A stretch of 53,790 nucleotides of DNA from Paraglaciecola chathamensis S18K6 (GTDB lineage: Bacteria > Pseudomonadota > Gammaproteobacteria > Enterobacterales > Alteromonadaceae). Under the pieces are notes generated by a model, which saw only the letters and a list, made by a program, of their open reading frames with translations, searched no databases and was not told the DNA's origin. Each line of letters starts with the position of its first letter. Positions within the stretch are counted from its first letter, which is position 1. Location: NCBI GenBank assembly GCA_000314955.1, contig BAEM01000060.1, positions 1 to 53,790 of the forward strand. The letters run 5' to 3'. A program made the translations under genes and the position numbers. Positions 19,243 to 28,424 of this stretch are shown here, one piece after another.

Positions 19243-19755
19243 TTATGAATTGCCGGCGTAAACCTCAGTGTTAATGCCGGTTTCCTCACCTCTTTCCACC
19301 TTGTTGGAAATACCTGTGCCCACTTCTTTTGACGTGTTGCCAGCATTAAGCTCTTCACCACATTCAGTGCAGCTAATACGCGGGATGCCTTTTTTACCAC
19401 AAGCAGAATGAAAATAGTTAACGGGCGGCCCATCGCTGTCTACTTCCCATTTATCTCCCCAATTGGCAATTGCCAGCATGATAGGCAGTAAATCATCGCC
19501 TTTCTTGGTAAGTTTATACTCGAAGTGCTGCCTGTTTTCGTCGTACAGTTCTTTGTAAAGCACGCCTGACTCGACTAAACGGTTGAGTCGGTCAGACAAT
19601 CGATGTTTGGTTATTCCCAGAGACTTTTGCAGTGCAGAAAATCTGCGCACTTCCCAAAATATGTCCCTCAGTATGAGCAGCGTCCAGCGGTCACCAAAAA
19701 TAGATGCTGAGCGAGCGATCGAGCATGTTTGTTCACTGATTTGGTTCCACTTCAT
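19243..19755 (-). CDS. HxlR family transcriptional regulator
   Basis: This 170-residue protein has an HxlR winged helix (CSIARSASIFGDRWTLLILRDIFWEVRRFSALQKSLGITKHRLSDRLNRLVESGVL) and a C-terminal extension with a possible metal ribbon, SACGKKGIPRISCTECGEEL (C-x9-C-x2-C), followed by a polar tail. The first cysteine lies in the HxlR position that in some members senses electrophiles or oxidants. ATG 19755 gives the usual start; ATG 19806 would add 17 residues. Its target is unclear: the nearest divergent gene is the polysaccharide locus 720 bp away. Confidence 0.85.
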   Translation of the reverse strand: MKWNQISEQTCSIARSASIFGDRWTLLILRDIFWEVRRFSALQKSLGITKHRLSDRLNRLVESGVLYKELYDENRQHFEYKLTKKGDDLLPIMLAIANWGDKWEVDSDGPPVNYFHSACGKKGIPRISCTECGEELNAGNTSKEVGTGISNKVERGEETGINTEVYAGNS

Positions 19756-20148
19756 GGTGTGAATTATTACCTTTTGTTTTTCTATGTGCTCGGATAAAAG
19801 ATGCATAAAAACGATGTATTTATGGTCATGTTAGGTACATCTTTTTGAAAAAGTGTGCGTAAGCAGATAGATAAGTATTGTCGTTATCGTCAATGTTTTT
19901 AGTAGACCAAACATCGCTGAAAAATCATTCACTTTAAGCGTGGTTTTTAAAAATTGGCAGTTAATATGAATGTTAGAGCCGCAGATTACTAGCGAAAAAT
20001 AATGGTTTTTTGATAATACTTAAAAACTTATCGCTAAAACGGTAAAAATATTCAACATCAATGACTTAGCTGAATAAACTTCATTTTAAGTCAGCATATA
20101 TCCATAACTCGTTTCTGAAATCATCACCCATTAAGCTTAAAAAAAGAT

Positions 20149-20168
20149 CAATGAAAGCGCTTTCATTG
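20149..20168. promoter_or_regulatory. LacI-family operator, copy 1
   Basis: CAATGAAAGCGCTTTCATTG is a perfect 20-bp palindrome with the central CG typical of LacI-family operators (TGAAAGCGCTTTCA class). Such sites control sugar and glycan utilisation genes in Alteromonadales. No LacI regulator is encoded in the window, so it would act in trans. Confidence 0.8.
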
Positions 20169-20262
20169 GTTCGGTTTCTTTGTTACTGTAAAAATATTGT
20201 TTCTTAATTGTTAATTTTGCTGGCGGGTACCAAACACACGCCGAACATTTGTATTAAGCGAA

Positions 20263-20280
20263 AATGAAAGCGCTTTCATT
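20263..20280. promoter_or_regulatory. LacI-family operator, copy 2
   Basis: AATGAAAGCGCTTTCATT is a perfect 18-bp palindrome identical to the core of copy 1. The centres are 113 bp apart, close to eleven helical turns, which would suit looping by a tetrameric or paired regulator. It lies about 200 bp before the PEP-CTERM gene. Confidence 0.8.
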
Positions 20281-20478
20281 GGGTGGTTTTGATATCAAAG
20301 TCGGTTTTGGTCATTACCAATGAGTAACAAGAAACAAGTGAGTAATGGATTTGGGTTTTGTTGTGTACTACCTGGGTTGTCATCAAGCGGTTCTCAGGGT
20401 TCGACCTACCTAATGAATATGCAAGGTACATAAAGTCGCCTTTAAAGGCGAAAAATCAGACACATTCAGGAGAAACAC

Positions 20479-21150
20479 ATGAATAGAACCTTTAAACATA
20501 TCGCCTTCGCCAGCACTCTGCTTATTGCAGCCCCGCATGCTATGGGCAGTCTTTTAACTGGAGGTAATTTCGCAGACAACTGCAGTATTGCGGATTGGGA
20601 ACAGCATGGAAATGTTGCCATTAGTGGCACTCCAGGCAATTGCGCCGCCATGTTAAGCGTTGATGATGTAGTTGATTTTGAGACTGAGCTAACACAAGTG
20701 GTAGCATTAAGTAGCGGCATTGACTACCTCTTGAACGTTGATTTTAGTATCGACACAACAACAACCGATCCCACTTTAGACGATGTATTTTCGATCAGCT
20801 TACTTAATCAAGATTTTGATTTCATCGAACTGTTTTCAACAGACATTCTGGCTGCGCAAAACTTTAGTGAATCGCTAACGATTGCGGCCACAGAGCTTGC
20901 TAGTTATGCAAATCAAGACTGGTCACTGTCGTTTTTCCTGTTTGATGGTGCAGATTTTGATGACAACCAATCTAGTGTATCTATTGCATTTGCCTCGTTA
21001 GATGCCGTTGCAACTGATGTGCCTGAGCCTTCCAGTCTTGCTCTACTCGTGTTGGGTTGTGCTGGAATTTTAGGACGTAAAAAGCGTTTTTTCACGCGAA
21101 TAAATAACAACATTAGCGCCAACCAAACAAGAGGTGGGCATAACCAATGA
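20479..21150 (+). CDS. PEP-CTERM sorting-signal surface protein
   Basis: The 223-residue protein has a signal peptide (RTFKHIAFASTLLIAAPHAMG), an acidic beta-rich domain of about 155 residues, and a C-terminal PEP-CTERM signal: VPEPSS at 181-186, a hydrophobic stretch to about 199 and the basic cluster RKKR at 200-203. This signal is processed by an exosortase/archaeosortase-type transpeptidase (EpsH/XrtA), which would lie elsewhere. An extra 16-20 residue polar tail after the basic cluster is unusual. The domain starts LTGGNFADNCSIADWEQ and looks like a carbohydrate-binding beta-sandwich (two cysteines, C35 and C55), but I cannot assign it to a family. Its stop overlaps the next ATG (ATGA). 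Confidence 0.85.
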   Translation: MNRTFKHIAFASTLLIAAPHAMGSLLTGGNFADNCSIADWEQHGNVAISGTPGNCAAMLSVDDVVDFETELTQVVALSSGIDYLLNVDFSIDTTTTDPTLDDVFSISLLNQDFDFIELFSTDILAAQNFSESLTIAATELASYANQDWSLSFFLFDGADFDDNQSSVSIAFASLDAVATDVPEPSSLALLVLGCAGILGRKKRFFTRINNNISANQTRGGHNQ

Positions 21151-24100
21151 AAAACAAACATGAGATTAACAGCATACTGAGTGCGCTTTTACTTGCCACT
21201 TCTTATTCTGCATCGGCCGAGTGGGCAGCGCTAGACAGCAGCGTAGACGTTAGCCAATCTAGCGCGCGGTACGTTCGTGCAGAATCCGCTTATATCGCCC
21301 AGGTAAAGGCAACCAACAACGGTGAGAATACAATATCTGGGCCGTTTAGAGTTTTAATTGAAAATGCCAGCTTGAACGTGAAAAACGCCGATGGATTAAC
21401 TGAAGATGGCGTGCCTTATTTTGACTTTTTACTAGACGAAATAGCGCCTGGTGCAGCGATTTCCACCACTGTTAGCTTTGAATACGCTCGGCGCACACGC
21501 CTTAGCTTTGCTTATGAAATCCAAAATAATGCCTCCATAGATGCTGACGGTGACGGGGTCAATGATGACATTGATCAATGTCCTGCAACGGGGGAAGGCG
21601 AAGACGTTGATGACGCTGGTTGCGCATTAATCGATAGTGATTCTGGCTGGGCGTTAGTCTGGCGAGATGAGTTTAACGGTAATGCGATTGATGATACCAA
21701 GTGGACCCACGAAGTGAACTGTGACGGTGGCGGTAACAACGAAAAGCAATGTTATACCGCGAGTAGCGACAATGCCTATCTTGAAAATGGCGTGCTGAAA
21801 ATCGTCGCCAAACCAGAGTCGGCTCAAGCATTACCATACAGCTCGGCGCGTTTAATCAGTAAAGAAAAAGGTGATTGGACCTACGGGCGCTTTGAAATAC
21901 GGGCCAAAGCACCATCAGGACAAGGGGCTTGGCCCGCGATCTGGATGCTACCGACAGACTGGAAATATGGCGGCTGGCCTCATTCTGGTGAAATAGACAT
22001 ATTTGAAGCCGTTAACTTAGGTGTACCTCTTGACGATGGTCAGGGATCTATTGAAAACAAGGTGCATGGCACACTACATTATGGCAAGAGCTGGCCGAAT
22101 AACGCGTATTCAGGACACAGTTATACCCTACCAGATGGGGAAAACCCCGCAGATGATTTTCATGTCTACGCAGTTGAATGGCAAGAAGGTGAAATACGCT
22201 GGTATGTAGACGGCGTACTGTATCAAACACAACTAAAATCTGAAGTGAGCTACAACAGTGAAGGCCAAGCTGATGGCTTAGTGCACAAGGGCTGGTTCAC
22301 CGAACAAGACGGTGAAAACCTGTTAAACAACGCACCCTTTGATGAGCGTTTTCACTTGTTGCTTAACTTCGCTGTGGGCGGCAACTGGCCGGAAGCCGTA
22401 AACCAAGGAGGGATAGATGCAAGTGCCTTTGATGGCCAAAATAGCTTCGATGTGGATTACGTGCGCGTATTTGAATGTTCGGTTTCTCCTAGCACGGGAG
22501 AAGGCTGTGCAACGGTAACAGACAACTACTTAGATCCTAAATCTGAAGGTGGCACTTTGATTAACGGCGCTGCACCCGCGCCAACTGCGCCATCAGACGG
22601 TATTGCTCGCGATTTAATTATTTTCGAAGATGACATGACTGCCTCTTGGCCTGCTTGGGATTGCTGCGGTGGTACCAACCCTAATGTGGTATTCGATGAA
22701 GACGTTCAATCTCAAGTGATCGAGTTTACAGTTGGGGGCGCTCCAACCGTACTAGGTTTTAACACGAATGTAGCGAGCAGCCCAAGCCCGTTCGATGCTT
22801 CACCCATTTATGAATCAGGCGTGCTTGAATTCGCCTTAAAGTTGGTCACTGCGCCAAATAATGCAGCCGCGGGTTGGAATGTGAAGGTTGAACAGGGCAA
22901 TGCCGCGACCGCAGCGCAGGTGAGTATCGCCACACCCACTGAAACATGGCAGCATTATTCAATCCCAGTTAAAACTCTAAGTGACGCAGGTTTAAACCTC
23001 AATGGCATTGACATCGTGATGCTATTCCCTGATTGGGGCCAAGGTGAAGGAGCTGTTTTCAGAGTAGACAACCTACGTATTTTACAAACACCAAGTAATG
23101 GCGCGGACAACGGCGAGGTCGAAAGTAATCTGCCGGCTTTTGATTTTGAACCAGAAGGGTTAGGCGCAGCATTAAACTGGAACGTGTTCGAAAATAGTGA
23201 TAATCCGCCACTGGAATTTGTAGCCAACCCGGATACATCGGGTATTAATAGCTCATCAACGGTCGCCAAAATCACAGCGCGAGTCGATGGTGCGCCATGG
23301 GTTGGTACTGAAATACAGCACGGACAAATTACTCCGTTCACTTTAGATGAAAGCAACAGTATCGTTAAAATGATGGTCTACAAAAGTGTCATTAGTGATG
23401 TTGGTGTTAAGTTCGCGATTGCCAGTGGCGGTGCCCAAGGCGAAATAAAAGTCGCCAATACTAAAGTCAACGAATGGGAAGAGCTTACTTTTGATTTTAG
23501 CGATTATATTGGACGCGTAGAAACCATAGATATTGATCAAGTTATTGTATTTCCAGATTTTGATTTCGCGACTCGCGAACAAGATAATCTCGTTTATTTT
23601 GACAATATTCGCTTTTATGGCAGCGCTGATGACGACACAGGCGACAACGGAAGCGGTGGCGAAGATGGGGGTGACAATGGCGGCGAGCATCCTGAGCAAG
23701 AAGGAGAGTTAATTGGTAATGGCGGTTTCACCAATGGTAGTGAAGGCTGGGTTGGGGCCGTTAATGTTATCTCTGATAACGGCAACAATGTGTTTATGGC
23801 AGACGTTGCTGTTGCGGGTAACCCCTGGGATGTCAACTTAAGCCAAGTAATGACCTTGGTGCCAGGTGAAACCTATGAACTGACCTTTAAAGCTAAGGCG
23901 TCAGTAGCGCGCAGTATTATCGCTGGTTTAGGGATGAACTACGCTCCATGGACAAACGTAGCGCATACTGTAGCGTTATCTACGAGTTGGCAAACTTTTA
24001 CCTATACCATTACTGCAGCAGGATTTGGTGATGACAACAGTCGGGTCTTCTTTGATTTAGGCGCCCAGGCAGGGGTCGTTTATATCGATGATGTCAGTGT

Positions 24101-27100
24101 TGTAGTAAAGAGTGAAGATGATGGAGGAGGCAATAACGACGGCGGTGACAATGGCGCAAACACCTTAGTCACCTTCGACTTTGAATCAGCAGGGTTTGGT
24201 GCTGAACTAAGCTGGAATGTATTTGAAAATAGCGATAATTCACCACTGGAGTTTGTAGCCAATCCTGATAGCTCAGGTATTAATGACTCATCGACGGTTG
24301 CGAAGATCACTGCCCGAGTCGATGGCGCGCCATGGGTAGGTACAGAAATACAGCACGGACAAATTACCCCATTCACCTTAGATGAAAGCAACAGTATCGT
24401 TAAAATGATGGTCTACAAAAGTGTCATTAGTGATGTTGGTGTTAAGTTCGCGATTGCCAGTGGCGGTGCCCAAGGCGAAATAAAAGTCGCCAATACTAAA
24501 GTCAATGAATGGGAAGAACTCACTTTTGATTTCAGTGGTTATATTGGTTTAGTGGAAACCATAGACATCGATCAAATTATTGTCTTTCCTGATTTTGCCA
24601 CCCGTACCCAAGATAATGTCGTCTACTTCGACAATATTCGCTTGACCAACGGTGACGACGTTATCACCCCGCAGGGCTGGAACTTAGTCTGGAGTGATGA
24701 ATTCAGTGGGACCTCCATAGATCAAAGCAAATGGACCCATGAAGTGAACTGTGACGGTGGCGGCAACAACGAAAAGCAGTGTTATACCGCAAGCAGCGAC
24801 AACTCTTTTGTGGAAAATGGCGTGCTAAACATTGTGGCTAAAGCCGCAGCAAATCAACCATTGCCCTACAGTTCAGCGCGTTTGATCTCTAAAAACCAAG
24901 GCGATTGGACTTACGGCCGCTTTGAAATTCGCGCAAAAGCACCCTCAGGGCAGGGGGCATGGCCGGCTATCTGGATGTTACCTACAGACCAGATATATGG
25001 CGGTTGGCCACATTCTGGTGAAATAGACATATTTGAAGCGGTGAATTTAGGTGTTGCGCTAAACGATGACGGCGGGAATGTAGAATCTTACGTACACGGC
25101 ACACTGCATTATGGTCAGAGCTGGCCGAACAATGATAGCTCAGGACACAGCTACCTATTGCCGGATGGAGAGAACCCAGCGGACGATTTCCATGTTTACG
25201 CGATAGAGTGGGAAGAAGGTGAAATACGTTGGTATGTAGATGGCGTACTGTACGAAACCCAGCGCAAATCAACACTAAGCTACAACGACAATGGAGATGC
25301 GAACGGGTTAGCGCATAGAGGCTGGTATACAGAGCATAGCGGCGACACATTATGGAATAACGCCCCGTTCGACGAGCGCTTTCATTTGTTGCTTAACTTC
25401 GCGGTGGGCGGCTCATGGCCAGAGGCCGTTAACCAAGGCGGAGTAGATGCCAGTGCGTTTGACGGCACAAACCGTTTTCTTATTGACTACGTGCGTGTGT
25501 ACGAATGTGCCAATTCACCTAGTAATGGCCTAGGTTGTGCAACTATCACTGAGGGCTACGGGGATTCTGTTGAAAATGGCGGAACCTTAATAAACGGTGC
25601 GGCACCAATTCCCGTGCCTGAGTCTGATGGTATCGCGCGCGATTTGCTTATCTTTGATGATGCGATTAATCCCCAGTGGCCTGCTTGGGATTGCTGCGGC
25701 GATTCAAATCCTGTGGTGGTGTTCGATGAAGATGCCCAATCACAGGTGGTCGAATTCACAGTAGGTGCAACGCCAACTGTACTTGGCTTTAACACTAACT
25801 TTGCTGATGTACCTAGCCCTTTTGATGCCTCCCCTATTGAAGCGAATGGCACGTTAGAGTTTGACCTTAAGTTAGTTACGCCAACTCATAATGCATCTGC
25901 CGCGTGGAACCTAAAAGTAGAACAAGGTGGGGCATCTACTGAAGCGGTTGTGACACTTGCTACGCCCACACCACAGTGGCAACACTACTCAATCGAGGTT
26001 GCAGCTCTCAAACAGTCTGGCCTGAGTTTAAACGGTATTGATGTGGTGATGATATTCCCTGATTGGGGCCAAGGTGAAGGTGCTGTGTTCCGAGTCGACA
26101 ACATGCAGTTTTTACAAGGCGAAGATGACGGTTCAGGCGATGATGGCGGGAATAACGGTGATGACGGCGGCACTGACCCTGTCGTGGGTGATGAGCTAGT
26201 AGCAAATGGCTCTTTTGAAAATGGCAGCGAAGGCTGGATTGGTGATGTAAGCATAGTGGAAGATACGACTTCTGCTGATGGCAATCATGTGTTTCAAGCC
26301 GATATTGCGATGGCTGGCAACCCATGGGATGTCAATCTAAGTCAGGTAATGACCTTGGCTTCAGGTGCTACTTACACTGTGACTTTCAAAGCCAAGGCGT
26401 CAAAAGTACGCGATATGTTAGTCGGACTTGGTTTGAACCACGATCCGTGGACAAACGTCACTCAAAGTGTTGGGCTGACAACTGATTGGCAGAACTATAC
26501 CTTCACGTTAACCGCCAATGGTTTTGGCGATGACAACAGTCGGGTATTCTTCGACCTTGGTGCAGACAATGGCGTGGTGCAAATAGATGATGTCAGTGTT
26601 GTGCAAGTCGAAACAACAGGAGGTGATAACGGTGGGCCAGCCGAGCAAGAATTTGTTTTAATTTCCTCTACTGACGAGACTGATATCGACTTTTTGCCCA
26701 GCACTGTGGGTGAATGGAGCACGGGTACCACCATTCAAAGCGATGTGATGTTTGATGGTCTGCTTGGCTGGGAATTAACCTCTAGCTCAAATTCGCCCGA
26801 ACAAGGTAATTGGGGCACGGTACTCGCTTTCCAAAATGGTATTAATGGCGATTTTAGCTTGTTTAATCGCATTGAGTTGACGTTAGCCACGACTGGCCAC
26901 TTTGCTGGTGGTTATAAAATTGCTATCTCGGCCAATGGGGTGAACAAAGAAATCTCCCTACCAGTCAATGAGTCAATTAGCACATGGCAGAGTATCGTCC
27001 TTGATATGGCTGATATCCCGCTGAACCTGTCGCAAGTTGATTGGATAGCTGTATACGGTATAGGCGGTCAATCAGGTGTGTCGCAGATTCACTTGACCGA

Positions 27101-28196
27101 CTTTTCTTTGCTAAAAAGTGCAGCGATTGAATTTGATAGCAATACCGAAAATGACTTTGTGTTTATCTCATCCGATGCCTCAGTTAGCAGTGACTTGATT
27201 GTTGATAACGACAATTACAGCGACGCTGGTAACGTCATATTTGGCGAGTGGAGCACAGGTACTATGATATCAAGTACCCAATATGCAGGTTTGAACGGGC
27301 TACGTTTGGCTGCAAATGGGTCTTGGGGCGCGGTATTGGCTTTGCAAGGTGATATATCTGATGGCGTGAATATCGATAACTATGACGTTGATTTTAGTCA
27401 ATACACTAATTTGCGCTTTAAAGCAGCCTCCCATGGGGCGTTTGAGCGTTACGCTGTGTCTATCGTGTCTAAAATCGGTGACGGTGAAGTGGCCCAAGAA
27501 GTTGGATTTACCTTGGCAAATCAAGCTGATTGGAACGAAATTGATATTGATCTAGCTATGTACGGAGTAAATTTATCCCATGTGAGTCAAATCGCTATAT
27601 TCGGTGTGTATCAAGGCGGCTCTGCGAGCCAAAGCTTGTACATTACCGACCTTGTGATGTACGACACAGGTAAAGTCGTTGCCAATAGCAAAGACAGCTC
27701 AGATGACAAGTTTGTATTCTTCTCATCGACTGGCGAAGATACTGATATGGTATTTGACGGTGACGACTCTGCTCACAATGGCAATATGACGATCAGTGAG
27801 TGGTCAACGGGCACTACTTTTAACTCAGAAGTGATATACAACGGACTTAGCGCATTTCAATTGATACGCGGCTCAGCAAGTTGGGGCGCAGTGCTGGCAT
27901 TAATGGGTGACATATACGGTGATGTGCAGGAATACAGCATAGATGTTGCACAGTATAAAACCCTCAATTTTAAAATTGCTGCCCAGGGTGGGTTCTCTGA
28001 GTACACCCTAGATTTCGTGGTAGATGGGGCAGAGCATAAGATTCCGCTTACCGTGAACAGCAATTGGCGTGATGTGACCATCGACTTAACAGACGTACCG
28101 TTAAATCTGTCTAAGCTCACCCAAATCGCCATTTTCGGTGTGGGCGGTGCTCAAGGTAATAGCATTTACATTACAGATATGAATTTTAGTCAGTAG
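21147..28196 (+). CDS. Giant secreted double-GH16 beta-glucanase (laminarinase-like)
   Basis: This 2349-residue secreted protein probably hydrolyses beta-1,3- or mixed-linked glucans such as laminarin. Visible order: signal peptide (about 1-24); a beta domain (25-130); a calcium-type repeat DADGDGVNDDIDQCP (132-160); GH16 domain 1 (about 165-445) with E282, D284 and E287 in GEIDIFEAVN; a beta domain (455-648); domain A (665-826); an Asp/Gly linker; a CBM4_9-like domain (855-986); a linker; a second domain A (1007-1168); GH16 domain 2 (1176-1453) with E1292, D1294 and E1297; a beta domain (1455-1657); a linker; a second CBM4_9-like domain (1684-1820); three related C-terminal beta domains starting near 1834, 2003 and 2188. 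Both catalytic triplets are intact. Start ATG overlaps the previous stop (ATGA), with GAGGTGGG upstream. Substrate is inferred from the family, not shown. Confidence 0.92.
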   Translation: MKNKHEINSILSALLLATSYSASAEWAALDSSVDVSQSSARYVRAESAYIAQVKATNNGENTISGPFRVLIENASLNVKNADGLTEDGVPYFDFLLDEIAPGAAISTTVSFEYARRTRLSFAYEIQNNASIDADGDGVNDDIDQCPATGEGEDVDDAGCALIDSDSGWALVWRDEFNGNAIDDTKWTHEVNCDGGGNNEKQCYTASSDNAYLENGVLKIVAKPESAQALPYSSARLISKEKGDWTYGRFEIRAKAPSGQGAWPAIWMLPTDWKYGGWPHSGEIDIFEAVNLGVPLDDGQGSIENKVHGTLHYGKSWPNNAYSGHSYTLPDGENPADDFHVYAVEWQEGEIRWYVDGVLYQTQLKSEVSYNSEGQADGLVHKGWFTEQDGENLLNNAPFDERFHLLLNFAVGGNWPEAVNQGGIDASAFDGQNSFDVDYVRVFECSVSPSTGEGCATVTDNYLDPKSEGGTLINGAAPAPTAPSDGIARDLIIFEDDMTASWPAWDCCGGTNPNVVFDEDVQSQVIEFTVGGAPTVLGFNTNVASSPSPFDASPIYESGVLEFALKLVTAPNNAAAGWNVKVEQGNAATAAQVSIATPTETWQHYSIPVKTLSDAGLNLNGIDIVMLFPDWGQGEGAVFRVDNLRILQTPSNGADNGEVESNLPAFDFEPEGLGAALNWNVFENSDNPPLEFVANPDTSGINSSSTVAKITARVDGAPWVGTEIQHGQITPFTLDESNSIVKMMVYKSVISDVGVKFAIASGGAQGEIKVANTKVNEWEELTFDFSDYIGRVETIDIDQVIVFPDFDFATREQDNLVYFDNIRFYGSADDDTGDNGSGGEDGGDNGGEHPEQEGELIGNGGFTNGSEGWVGAVNVISDNGNNVFMADVAVAGNPWDVNLSQVMTLVPGETYELTFKAKASVARSIIAGLGMNYAPWTNVAHTVALSTSWQTFTYTITAAGFGDDNSRVFFDLGAQAGVVYIDDVSVVVKSEDDGGGNNDGGDNGANTLVTFDFESAGFGAELSWNVFENSDNSPLEFVANPDSSGINDSSTVAKITARVDGAPWVGTEIQHGQITPFTLDESNSIVKMMVYKSVISDVGVKFAIASGGAQGEIKVANTKVNEWEELTFDFSGYIGLVETIDIDQIIVFPDFATRTQDNVVYFDNIRLTNGDDVITPQGWNLVWSDEFSGTSIDQSKWTHEVNCDGGGNNEKQCYTASSDNSFVENGVLNIVAKAAANQPLPYSSARLISKNQGDWTYGRFEIRAKAPSGQGAWPAIWMLPTDQIYGGWPHSGEIDIFEAVNLGVALNDDGGNVESYVHGTLHYGQSWPNNDSSGHSYLLPDGENPADDFHVYAIEWEEGEIRWYVDGVLYETQRKSTLSYNDNGDANGLAHRGWYTEHSGDTLWNNAPFDERFHLLLNFAVGGSWPEAVNQGGVDASAFDGTNRFLIDYVRVYECANSPSNGLGCATITEGYGDSVENGGTLINGAAPIPVPESDGIARDLLIFDDAINPQWPAWDCCGDSNPVVVFDEDAQSQVVEFTVGATPTVLGFNTNFADVPSPFDASPIEANGTLEFDLKLVTPTHNASAAWNLKVEQGGASTEAVVTLATPTPQWQHYSIEVAALKQSGLSLNGIDVVMIFPDWGQGEGAVFRVDNMQFLQGEDDGSGDDGGNNGDDGGTDPVVGDELVANGSFENGSEGWIGDVSIVEDTTSADGNHVFQADIAMAGNPWDVNLSQVMTLASGATYTVTFKAKASKVRDMLVGLGLNHDPWTNVTQSVGLTTDWQNYTFTLTANGFGDDNSRVFFDLGADNGVVQIDDVSVVQVETTGGDNGGPAEQEFVLISSTDETDIDFLPSTVGEWSTGTTIQSDVMFDGLLGWELTSSSNSPEQGNWGTVLAFQNGINGDFSLFNRIELTLATTGHFAGGYKIAISANGVNKEISLPVNESISTWQSIVLDMADIPLNLSQVDWIAVYGIGGQSGVSQIHLTDFSLLKSAAIEFDSNTENDFVFISSDASVSSDLIVDNDNYSDAGNVIFGEWSTGTMISSTQYAGLNGLRLAANGSWGAVLALQGDISDGVNIDNYDVDFSQYTNLRFKAASHGAFERYAVSIVSKIGDGEVAQEVGFTLANQADWNEIDIDLAMYGVNLSHVSQIAIFGVYQGGSASQSLYITDLVMYDTGKVVANSKDSSDDKFVFFSSTGEDTDMVFDGDDSAHNGNMTISEWSTGTTFNSEVIYNGLSAFQLIRGSASWGAVLALMGDIYGDVQEYSIDVAQYKTLNFKIAAQGGFSEYTLDFVVDGAEHKIPLTVNSNWRDVTIDLTDVPLNLSKLTQIAIFGVGGAQGNSIYITDMNFSQ
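23343..23470 (+). repeat. Identical 128-bp internal repeat, copy 1
   Basis: This stretch within domain A is identical to 24378-24505, while flanking parts of the two domains differ at many synonymous sites. The offset is 1035 bp (345 codons), so recombination between the copies keeps the frame. Confidence 0.95.
24378..24505 (+). repeat. Identical 128-bp internal repeat, copy 2
   Basis: Identical to 23343-23470, lying in the second domain A just before GH16 domain 2. The identity stops sharply on both sides, as expected after recent gene conversion. Confidence 0.95.
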
Positions 28197-28253
28197 TAAA
28201 AATAACTGAGCCAGGGGGGAAATGTGCTTAACCCCTAACTTAGCTAAAATCCG

Positions 28254-28298
28254 AAAAACCTAAACCATGTTACGACTAAGTGGTTTAGGTTTTTTTTG
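28254..28298 (+). terminator. Terminator after the GH16 gene
   Basis: AAAAACCTAAACCA pairs with TGGTTTAGGTTTTT across the loop TGTTACGACTAAG, followed by a T run. It is nearly identical (one base) to the terminator at 30454-30496. Confidence 0.9.
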
Positions 28299-28424
28299 AT
28301 GACCTGCGTTATGAAAATGGTCAAAGTTTGACTCATCGGATGATTGACCATAGTATTTGCTCGAACCCACTAGAAGCAAAGGAGTGCATGGGTACTCCTA
28401 CCGCTGTATAAAAAGGAATTACGT

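Larger units (their letters stand above)
19807..20478. other. Long regulatory intergenic region of the polysaccharide locus
   Basis: This stretch of about 670 bp is AT-rich and contains no convincing gene. It carries two LacI-type palindromes, annotated separately, and a perfect 16-bp palindrome TCGCCTTTAAAGGCGA at 20436-20451, about 27 bp before the PEP-CTERM gene, which could form a leader hairpin. A ribosome binding site AGGAGA lies at about 20468-20473. The promoter probably lies between or after the two operators; no single -35/-10 pair is convincing. Confidence 0.6.
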
